From contig JAEUQL010000098.1 in NCBI GenBank assembly GCA_016789295.1, forward strand, positions 1-9,993: a stretch of DNA of 9,993 nt, given 5' to 3'. The notes below the pieces were generated by a model. That model was given only the letters and a program-made list of their open reading frames with translations. It was not told the origin of the DNA and did not search any database. Each line of letters starts with the position of its first letter. Position 1 is the first letter of the stretch. This stretch comes from Blastocatellia bacterium (GTDB lineage Bacteria; Acidobacteriota; Blastocatellia; Chloracidobacteriales; JADJPF01). The position numbers and the translations under genes were made by a program. Shown piece after piece: positions 1 to 5,772 of this stretch.

Positions 1-1132
1 AGCCAGTAACCATCAGTTGGGAGCTGAACACCTTTTTAGAGCCTCACTTCGAGCCTATCAAGAAAGCAGAAACAACTACTTTGAAGACCTTGAAGAAGCA
101 GTTGATGAATTTAACAGAAACTATGGACACACTGACAACAGTTACTCTTATGAACAACTTGTAAGTATAGTAAAGCAGCTCTATCATTGCCACATAGATG
201 AACATAGCCTTGATAAAGAAGCAGAGTTGCAAAATTATAGGTCAGTACTTCTGCCAAAAACACGTCCAGTACTTCTTCTCAACTCAAAACTTACTACTGC
301 ACAGAAACGTTTTATACTTGCGCGTGAAATAGGCTATCACTTCCTTGGCCTTCAAGTTCGTGCCTTAACATCTTCTCCAGAAAAGGTAGAATCTTTTGAG
401 CAGGTATTCAATGATTTCAAAGCCTCTTACTTCGCTGGTGCACTACTGCTAAACAGACAGAGACTCATCGATGAACTTAGGAACTTCTTCCTACTACCTC
501 ACTGGGATTATAAAGCGGTACTGGAGATGATCGACCGTCACAACGTAACCCCAGAGATGCTTTTCTACAGGTGGAGTGAATTAATTCCGCGCTTTTTCAA
601 CCTCAAACTCCACTTCTTGCGCTACAATGAGAAGCACGGTCAGATTAGATTGATAAAACAGCTCAACATTTCTCAGATCTCTGTTTCGGGTGGTTTAGCA
701 ATGGATGAACACCACTGCAGAAGATGGCTCGTAGTTCGTCTACTGCGACAGCTTGAAAAACAGGCGAAGCGTGCCTTATTAGGTAGATCGAAACGTCAAG
801 TTTTTGTTGGAACACAAATCTCCAATTTTATTGAAGGCGGTGGAAGGTTTTTCTGTATAGGAATATCTAATCCATTTACTTTTAACACTGGCGTTAAATC
901 TAGTGTTGCCATCGGTCTGAAGTTTGACCAAAAACTGGAAAAGGCTGTCCACTTTCTTCAAGATAGATCGATACCTAGACTCGAAGTAGGGACAAGTTGT
1001 GAAAGATGTCCTCTTACTGCAGAAGATTGTATAGAGAGAGCAGCAGAACCAAGAATTCTTGTACAAATTCAAAAACAGCGCGAAAGAGAGAGAGCTTTGC
1101 ACCGTCTGATGGTACACAATCCCATCGACTGA
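1..1132 (+). CDS. ScfR-type transcriptional regulator, ImmA/IrrE-like (5' truncated)
   Basis: The frame is open from base 2 to a TGA at 1130-1132, so the gene enters from the left; 376 residues are visible. A TTG at base 17 could be read as a start, but the frame is open before it and the family normally begins with an XRE helix-turn-helix, so I treat the N-terminus as missing. The visible part resembles the short-chain fatty-acyl regulator (ScfR, RamB-like) family: a helical linker, an ImmA/IrrE-like core around visible residues 95-150 (REIGYH, then the YFAGALLL helix), and a C-terminal DUF2083-like region with C-x2-C-P-x6-C followed by ERAAEP (near visible residues 333-349). Related proteins bind DNA and control carbon metabolism in response to acyl-CoA; ligand and targets here are unknown. 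The metal motif is degenerate (first His of HExxH replaced), so proteolysis is unlikely. The next gene starts 18 bases downstream, suggesting an operon. Confidence 0.
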   Translation, partial: ASNHQLGAEHLFRASLRAYQESRNNYFEDLEEAVDEFNRNYGHTDNSYSYEQLVSIVKQLYHCHIDEHSLDKEAELQNYRSVLLPKTRPVLLLNSKLTTAQKRFILAREIGYHFLGLQVRALTSSPEKVESFEQVFNDFKASYFAGALLLNRQRLIDELRNFFLLPHWDYKAVLEMIDRHNVTPEMLFYRWSELIPRFFNLKLHFLRYNEKHGQIRLIKQLNISQISVSGGLAMDEHHCRRWLVVRLLRQLEKQAKRALLGRSKRQVFVGTQISNFIEGGGRFFCIGISNPFTFNTGVKSSVAIGLKFDQKLEKAVHFLQDRSIPRLEVGTSCERCPLTAEDCIERAAEPRILVQIQKQRERERALHRLMVHNPID

Positions 1133-1150
1133 GACGGTAAATTACTTCTT

Positions 1151-1552
1151 ATGATAACTAGAGAACTACTGTCATCTGATGAACTACAAAAGTCGATATA
1201 CGATCTGGCAAAAAGGCTAGCTGTTCCGCCAGATTCCTATCTACTTGCACCTACAGACTTTAGTGATGCAGACCAGATAAAAATGCGTATAGATGGTCTT
1301 ACACTTGCATTTATCAGCTACTGCTATCACAAACATCCTCGTGGAGAGAATGTATATGAAGTAATGGAAAGGTTAGAAAAAGAGAAAGAAGGTTCACCAG
1401 AAGCTTCGGTACTCGAAGCTCGCGCAGAAGCCGCAGCAGCTTTAGAGATACCATTCATAGTAAAGCTTAATGATCTTCTTGAGGACTATTATATAATCCG
1501 CTTCAACCTTGAACAGTTTATTTCAGATACAAATATAGAAGATTCAGTGTAA
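1151..1552 (+). CDS. Hypothetical 133-residue protein
   Basis: I do not recognise this protein. It is 133 residues, acidic, probably mostly helical and soluble, with no signal peptide or membrane segment. Residues 73-99 are rich in Glu and Ala, which suggests a charged helix or linker. The C-terminal part (about 100-125, FIVKLNDLLEDYYIIRFNLE) is hydrophobic and aromatic and looks like the folded core. The ATG lies 18 bases after the ScfR-type gene stops, and I see no strong Shine-Dalgarno sequence before it, so translation may depend on coupling to the upstream gene. Its position between a regulator and an FHA protein suggests a partner role in the same system, but that is inference from position only. 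The reading frame is convincing because of its length, the tight spacing and the same strand as its neighbours. Confidence 0.75.
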   Translation: MITRELLSSDELQKSIYDLAKRLAVPPDSYLLAPTDFSDADQIKMRIDGLTLAFISYCYHKHPRGENVYEVMERLEKEKEGSPEASVLEARAEAAAALEIPFIVKLNDLLEDYYIIRFNLEQFISDTNIEDSV

Positions 1553-1563
1553 AAATGTTTACA

Positions 1564-1625
1564 CTTGATAAGTAATCTTCCTAGTCCTGAATTAAATGTA
1601 GAGGTTGGAAGCTCTATCAAGGGAG
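1564..1625 (+). promoter_or_regulatory. Leader structure overlapping the FHA gene ribosome-binding site
   Basis: CTTGATA (1564-1570) pairs with TATCAAG (1615-1621), and inside it CTTCC (1577-1581) pairs with GGAAG (1607-1611). The outer 3' arm overlaps the Shine-Dalgarno AAGGGAG (1619-1625) that serves the ATG at 1630. A folded leader could therefore partly mask ribosome binding. The two nested helices are seen in the sequence; a regulatory function is inference, and short helices like these can occur by chance. Confidence 0.35.
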
Positions 1626-1629
1626 ATAC

Positions 1630-2556
1630 ATGGTCGATTTTACTGACACACACATGAAAGAGGTTGAACTGTTCCTGCAAGCAGCAGTCGAGAAGAGTAG
1701 TGTGTTAACAGAAGACGATATTGATCCAAGAGATATAGTTTATGAACTCTCCAGCCAACTCAAACAGCATTGCTATACTTTTGGTGAAGATGTATTATGT
1801 GTTCCTAACATTATTACTATATCTATTCCCGAAACAAAAGCCGACCGCGTAGAAGATCTTGAAACTATCTTCAACTGTCAAAGCTTTCTTAAACTTATGG
1901 ACTCCTATTTCAATGAAAAACGGTTACATCTGTTTAACCCTTTGAGAGTAGAAGTTCAGACCGTCAGTAAGGGCAATAGCCGAGTCATGTATCGTAGAGC
2001 AGGACTGTCTCTCGATTGGCCAGGAATTGAAATGTCTGCAGAAGACGTTAGAGTGGAAATAGATTATCGCAAAAAATCTATCAACAAAATCTACCCTCCA
2101 ACACCACAAATTTCACAGATTGCTAGACTGACTGCACTCAATGCTGAAGTCTATCAAAATCGTTATCTAGTCGCCAAACCTACAGTCAAAATAGGCAGAA
2201 TGCGCAGTATTGTAGATGAAAAAACTGGCAAACTGATAAGAAGAAACGATTTTGTTTTTGCCCATCAAGAAATACCCCAAGAAACAGGCAATAGTGTCTC
2301 CCGGCAGCACGCTTCCATCATCTATAAAGATGATAACTTTCTACTTTTTGACCACGGCAGTGTAAATGGAACTATCATCCAGCGCATGAAGACCAAGAAT
2401 CAGATAACCGTATCACCAGAAAATATATCGGGAGTTGTCCTTGAAGATGGAGACATGATGCGCCTCGGATCAGCTTGGGTCAGCTTTGAGTTTGTCCATA
2501 CAGATGAGAAAAGTCCACAAGCTAGCTATACTGGTTATGCCCTACCTTCTAACTAA
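1630..2556 (+). CDS. DUF3662-like N-domain plus C-terminal FHA domain protein
   Basis: This 308-residue protein probably reads phosphothreonine on a partner. The C-terminal FHA domain spans about residues 180-290 and keeps the diagnostic positions: G189-R190, S224-R225-x-H227, then D241-x-G243-S244 and N246-G247-T248. Before it, residues about 35-125 (including VPNIITISI and the LRVEVQ strand) resemble the DUF3662 domain found at the N-terminus of FhaA-type proteins, where the two domains are also joined by a linker. FhaA-like proteins are usually targets or partners of Ser/Thr kinases; no such kinase is in the window. There is no signal peptide or membrane span, so it should be cytoplasmic. 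The start is supported by AAGGGAG (1619-1625). It follows the hypothetical gene after 77 bases and may share its transcript. Its last 8 bases overlap the convergent GNAT gene. The FHA call is firm; the DUF3662 call is by eye. Confidence 0.9.
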   Translation: MVDFTDTHMKEVELFLQAAVEKSSVLTEDDIDPRDIVYELSSQLKQHCYTFGEDVLCVPNIITISIPETKADRVEDLETIFNCQSFLKLMDSYFNEKRLHLFNPLRVEVQTVSKGNSRVMYRRAGLSLDWPGIEMSAEDVRVEIDYRKKSINKIYPPTPQISQIARLTALNAEVYQNRYLVAKPTVKIGRMRSIVDEKTGKLIRRNDFVFAHQEIPQETGNSVSRQHASIIYKDDNFLLFDHGSVNGTIIQRMKTKNQITVSPENISGVVLEDGDMMRLGSAWVSFEFVHTDEKSPQASYTGYALPSN

Positions 2557-3019
2557 TAGTAGTTCTTGTCATCAAGTAGTTTCCTCTATCTATAAAACCA
2601 ACTTTTCTATAAAATTTCTGCGCAGAAAAATTTTCATGCTCCACTTCTAAATGAACTGCCCCAATACCAATTTCTCTACACTGATGAATAAGAAATTCTA
2701 TTGCTACTTTCCCTACTCCTTTTCCTCTTGCTTGCTCAATTATAAATAGCTCATCAATAAAAGCATCTAACCCCTTAAACTCTATGCTGTAACCTATTGT
2801 AAGAACTATATAACCTATAACTCTCTCTTCTTCGCAGATAAGCCATACACGACCATATTCAGGTCTATTTAGCAAACCTCTTAAAGCAACCATTGCCTCT
2901 GCTGCTATAAACTCTATCTGATCTTGCTCATAAAGATGAGTCATCATTGGAATAATAATTTGCAGATCGGTTTCATCGGCAGGCTTAAAAGCTATTCCAA
3001 AATATCTCTCAATAACCAT
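2549..3019 (-). CDS. GNAT family N-acetyltransferase
   Basis: This 156-residue protein has the length and layout of a single-domain GNAT enzyme, which moves an acetyl group from acetyl-CoA to an amine. The acetyl-CoA pyrophosphate-binding motif A is QARGKGVGK (residues 96-104), preceded by the beta-4 strand FIDELFIIE. Later, residues 120-143 (AVHLEVEHENFSAQKFYRKVGF) match motif B, with the usual Asn, the Tyr of the FYRKVGF segment and the terminal Gly-Phe. The acceptor substrate cannot be told; similar proteins acetylate small amines, antibiotics or protein N-termini. The ATG at 3019 is backed by an AGGGGTGAG Shine-Dalgarno at 3024-3032. It lies on the same strand as the histidine kinase 324 bases upstream, but the element-like sequence between them makes co-transcription doubtful. 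Its stop overlaps the FHA gene by 8 bases, tail to tail, leaving no room for a conventional terminator between them. Confidence 0.93.
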   Translation of the reverse strand: MVIERYFGIAFKPADETDLQIIIPMMTHLYEQDQIEFIAAEAMVALRGLLNRPEYGRVWLICEEERVIGYIVLTIGYSIEFKGLDAFIDELFIIEQARGKGVGKVAIEFLIHQCREIGIGAVHLEVEHENFSAQKFYRKVGFIDRGNYLMTRTTIS

Positions 3020-3060
3020 TTATCTCACCCCTGAATCTACTGCAATATTATCGCTACTTT

Positions 3061-3200
3061 TTGACATCCTCCCGGTTTTGAAAAACGGGGATTGCTTAGA
3101 ACGACGCTGAAACAACACGCCTAATATCGAAAGGAACTCTCAGTTAAGAAGGTTCGCCTTTGCCCAGCCCAGCTTCCAGGCGTAGAGACAGAAAGCCCTT
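3061..3200 (-). mobile_element. Probable right-end relic of an IS200/IS605-type (TnpB) element
   Basis: Read on the - strand, this stretch ends with CCCCGTTTTTCAAAACCGGG (hairpin 3071-3090, one G:G mismatch, extended by T3070-A3091) followed by AGGATGTCAA. A C/G-based hairpin followed by GGATGTCAA is the familiar right terminus of many TnpB/IS605-type elements, where it lies at the 3' end of the tnpB transcript and forms part of the guide (omega) RNA. The probable boundary is near 3061. The sequence upstream on the - strand, to about 3200, has the look of such a structured 3' tail, but I see no TnpB reading frame or zinc-finger Cys pairs, and the left end is not visible. It is therefore a relic, a solo end or a small non-autonomous derivative. 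Family recognition is by memory of the terminus, not by a search. The inner limit of 3200 is approximate. Confidence 0.5.
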
Positions 3201-3343
3201 CCGCATTTATCTAGATTTTCCATTTACCAACCAACAGTGGCTTTCATCCTTGGCCAAAGGTTTGGCTGAGGTCTTCTGCCAAAGAGTAATAAATCCGATT
3301 GAGAGCAGATCTATTTCATAGAATTTGCGTGGACAGGCTACTA
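3201..3343. other. Non-coding stretch after the histidine kinase gene
   Basis: Together with the element-like sequence at 3061-3200 this fills the gap between the GNAT and kinase genes. I see no convincing gene, terminator or promoter in it. The - strand carries a small TCTAT-GAA-ATAGA hairpin (3310-3322) shortly after the kinase stop, too weak and without a following T run to call a terminator. Short - strand open frames here lack Shine-Dalgarno sites and recognisable motifs. Confidence 0.4.
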
Positions 3344-5473
3344 TCAACCAGCCTCCTTCAAAACTTCTGCAAGTTTGTCTAAAAGTTTCTCGGCAGTGTA
3401 GGGTTTCAGAAGAAAAGCTTGTACATTTGTTACTTCCAATATTCTTTCATTCGATGTAAGTCCACTTGTGGAAATGATTTTTACTTTTGGATCAAGCTTT
3501 TGAAGTATCTTTATTGTTGCTTGTCCATCAAGATTTGGCATCATCATATCGATTATTACAGCCTTAACCTCTTCTTGCCGCTTTGCAAAAACTGCTACAG
3601 CTTCTGTTCCATCCGAAGCCGTCACTACTTTGTAACCGTAGTTCTCAAGGGTGACTTTTGTTATATCCCTAATAGCTAGTTCATCATCCACCACCAGAAT
3701 CAATTCACCATTTCCACAAGGCATCTGGTGCGACGAAAAGACTGTTCGATCATTGGCTGATTCAATAGCAGCAGGAAGATATATCTTGAAAGTAGTACCT
3801 TTTGTAAGTTCACTGTATACATCAACAAAACCACCATGACTTCTTACGATAGTCAGTACAGTAGAAAGCCCCAAACCTGTTCCTTTGCCTACATCTTTTG
3901 TAGTAAAAAATGGCTCAAAAATTCTCTGCATTACTTCTGATGAAATTCCAGTTCCAGTATCAGTAACACTAAGATAGATAAAGTTTCCTGGTTTTGCTTC
4001 TATGTGCATTCGAGCGTAGTTTTCATCCAAACAAACATTCTCTACTTCAAGTAGAAGCCTTCCACCCTCTGGCATTGCATCACGAGCATTTACACAAAGA
4101 TTCATCATTACTTGATAAAGCTGTGTAGCATCACCAAGCACCGGCCATAAATCTTTAGAGATTTTTGTATCTATAAAAATAGACTTTGGAAATGTCTGCT
4201 GAACTATCTTCTTTATCTCTTGAATTATATGCTTGAGCTGTATTAATACTCTCTCACCATCTACCCCTCTAGCAAAAGAAAGTACCTGCCTTACCATATC
4301 GGCACTTCGGTCTGCACCCGAAGAGATCATATTGACTAACAGCTTTTTATCTTCGTCTAGTTCGCTATCTGCAAGCAGCTTTGAAGCAACAAGTACTGGA
4401 GTTAATGAATTGTTAAGATCGTGGGCTATACCACTTGCTAGTGTACCAATACTTTCCATTCTTTGAGCACGTAAAAACTGCTCCGAAAGCTTCTTCTTCT
4501 CTGTAATATCTGTATTTACAACGATTATTCCTTCTACTTTACCTATCTTGCTAGATTCACTTTCCGCATCACCGTCTATTTTCAAATAGTTCCACCGACT
4601 TTCAACTACTATAGCCCTACCATCTCTGGTAACTTGTCGAACTTCACTCACACCTTCAGTCTTGATCTGATCACCATCAGTTAGATTAAATTGTAAGTAA
4701 GTATTATCCTTAAATATCAGGTCAGCAACATTTCTTCCTATAGCTTCTTCCTTCTTCCAACCATATATCTTCTCGGCACCTTTGTTCCAAAAGACTATTT
4801 GACCTGACAGATCTTGTACAAATATTGCGTCTTGAGTTTTGTCGAGCAGTTCAGCCTGTTTTTTAACCTGCTCAGAAGCTCGCCTCCTCTCTTCCATCTC
4901 TTCTTTTAGCACTCTGTTGGCTTCAGAAAGCTCTTTGGTTCTCTCAGCTACACGCTTTTCAAGCTCGTCATTGATGGTTTGGAGTCTACTATAGGCTTTT
5001 TGCAGTGCCTCTTCGGCATGCTTTCTTTCAGTAACATCCCGAATAATACTTGTTACAAGCATTCCTTTTGAGCTTTTGAATGGACTTAAACTAATCTCTA
5101 CAGGAAATTCTGTTCCATCTTTGCGCTTTGCATAAAGATCAAGGTTGGAACCCATCGGACGTGTGTGTGGATTTGCATTATAGTTATGACGATGTGTTCT
5201 ATGAAGATTACGGAAACGGTCAGGTACAAGTACTTCTAGCTCCATACCCAAAAGTTCGTTGCGTGTGTAACCAAATAGCTTCTCTGTTTGAGTGTTTACA
5301 AGAACTATAATTCCACTCTGATCAACTATCAGAATTGAATCTGGTGCAAGCTCTAAAAGGTTTAAAAACCTATCTTCTTGCTGTTCATCTTCTATCTCAT
5401 GCATAGCGACCCTTTTACAAGCTTCTTCTAGCTCGATTTTGATCTCATCTATATCCTTTTCTATTTTTTGCAT
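3344..5473 (-). CDS. Hybrid sensor histidine kinase (PAS-PAS-HisKA-HATPase-REC)
   Basis: This 709-residue protein is a cytoplasmic hybrid histidine kinase; there is no membrane span. A short N-terminal coiled coil (1-30) leads to PAS1 (about 34-150, with a PAC segment ending DVTERKHAEEAL), a coiled coil (150-205), and PAS2 (about 206-327). The HisKA domain carries the phospho-acceptor His351 in IAHDLNN. The ATPase domain shows the N box (N458, N462), G1 (D505-x-G-x-G), F box (FEPFF, 519-523) and G2 (GKGTGLGLS, 529-537). A C-terminal receiver (about 590-705) has acidic pair D596/D597, phospho-acceptor D642, T669 and K690, so it should be active. All catalytic residues are present. The start is supported by GAGGA at 5478-5482. 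It is divergent from the NtrC-type regulator 299 bases away, its likely partner. The ligand is unknown; PAS domains may bind haem, flavin or small molecules, and nothing here decides which. Confidence 0.95.
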   Translation of the reverse strand: MQKIEKDIDEIKIELEEACKRVAMHEIEDEQQEDRFLNLLELAPDSILIVDQSGIIVLVNTQTEKLFGYTRNELLGMELEVLVPDRFRNLHRTHRHNYNANPHTRPMGSNLDLYAKRKDGTEFPVEISLSPFKSSKGMLVTSIIRDVTERKHAEEALQKAYSRLQTINDELEKRVAERTKELSEANRVLKEEMEERRRASEQVKKQAELLDKTQDAIFVQDLSGQIVFWNKGAEKIYGWKKEEAIGRNVADLIFKDNTYLQFNLTDGDQIKTEGVSEVRQVTRDGRAIVVESRWNYLKIDGDAESESSKIGKVEGIIVVNTDITEKKKLSEQFLRAQRMESIGTLASGIAHDLNNSLTPVLVASKLLADSELDEDKKLLVNMISSGADRSADMVRQVLSFARGVDGERVLIQLKHIIQEIKKIVQQTFPKSIFIDTKISKDLWPVLGDATQLYQVMMNLCVNARDAMPEGGRLLLEVENVCLDENYARMHIEAKPGNFIYLSVTDTGTGISSEVMQRIFEPFFTTKDVGKGTGLGLSTVLTIVRSHGGFVDVYSELTKGTTFKIYLPAAIESANDRTVFSSHQMPCGNGELILVVDDELAIRDITKVTLENYGYKVVTASDGTEAVAVFAKRQEEVKAVIIDMMMPNLDGQATIKILQKLDPKVKIISTSGLTSNERILEVTNVQAFLLKPYTAEKLLDKLAEVLKEAG

Positions 5474-5502
5474 AAAATCCTCGACATGATCCAGACGCTA
5501 TG

Positions 5503-5543
5503 TTTTTGATATGATGACAACTATATTTGTACTTTATCAAAAA
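5503..5543. repeat. Inverted repeat upstream of the kinase gene
   Basis: TTTTTGATA (5503-5511) and TATCAAAAA (5535-5543) are perfect 9-base inverted arms separated by 23 bases. Inside, ACAA (5517-5520) and TTGT (5527-5530) nearly share the same centre, offset by half a base. The inner edge lies 30 bases upstream of the kinase ATG, so it could be an operator or a leader hairpin. The arms are A/T-rich, so chance is a real alternative. Confidence 0.45.
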
Positions 5544-5603
5544 ACTTGGATTCTCATAGTTGCTACGAAATAGGTTAAAAGATTAACTACGCGCACATTT
5601 TCT

Positions 5604-5619
5604 GCTTCTCTACAGAAGC
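5604..5619. repeat. Short hairpin in the divergent control region
   Basis: GCTTCT and AGAAGC form a perfect 6-base stem around a CTAC loop. It lies near the middle of the divergent region and has no T run on either side, so it is more likely an operator half or chance than a terminator. Confidence 0.35.
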
Positions 5620-5677
5620 TAGACAAGCCTTTGTTGTAAACGCTACATTCTAAAAGTCTACTTAGTCCTTACCACTA

Positions 5678-5719
5678 CGGCGATTTATTCCATGACTAGA
5701 GTCATAGGTTTTCTCGCCG
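5678..5719. repeat. Concentric double palindrome upstream of the NtrC-type regulator
   Basis: An inner palindrome, ATGACT-AG-AGTCAT (5692-5705), and an outer pair, CGGCGA (5678-5683) and TCGCCG (5714-5719), share exactly the same centre (between 5698 and 5699). The whole dyad spans 42 bases and ends 53 bases before the regulator ATG. This fits a binding site for a dimeric or tetrameric regulator, possibly the FIS-type HTH of the gene it precedes, or a leader hairpin. The symmetry is seen directly; the binding partner is inference. Confidence 0.55.
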
Positions 5720-5772
5720 AAGATCTGTAAGATATCAATAAATAAAAGCTAAAGCAAAGCAGGAGTGGGCAA

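Larger units (their letters stand above)
5474..5772. promoter_or_regulatory. Divergent control region between kinase and NtrC-type regulator
   Basis: This 299-base region separates the two start codons and must hold both promoters. It contains four inverted repeats: 5503-5543, 5574-5587 (GTTAA-AAGA-TTAAC), 5604-5619 (GCTTCT-CTAC-AGAAGC) and 5678-5719. I see no strong -10/-35 pair for either gene and no sigma-54 site with the required GG-N10-GC spacing. An open frame on the - strand (5685-6041) crosses the regulator gene and is a shadow. Dense dyads fit autoregulation by the pair, which is inference. Confidence 0.6.

Noticed and set aside
779..1117. Open frame of 112 codons on the - strand
   Set aside because: It is antisense to the conserved C-terminal part of the ScfR-type gene and its product looks like random composition.
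1..1552. Toxin-antitoxin pair based on an ImmA/IrrE-like protein
   Set aside because: The regulator is long, has the ScfR-type Cys tail and a degenerate metal motif, and the next protein has no toxin-like features.
3101..3343. Degraded TnpB coding sequence on the - strand
   Set aside because: I translated the - strand frames and found only short pieces without the DED residues or zinc-finger Cys pairs of TnpB.
5547..5564. Possible sigma-54 promoter (TGG ... TTGCT)
   Set aside because: GG and GC are separated by 12 bases, not the required 10, so it does not fit the sigma-54 pattern.
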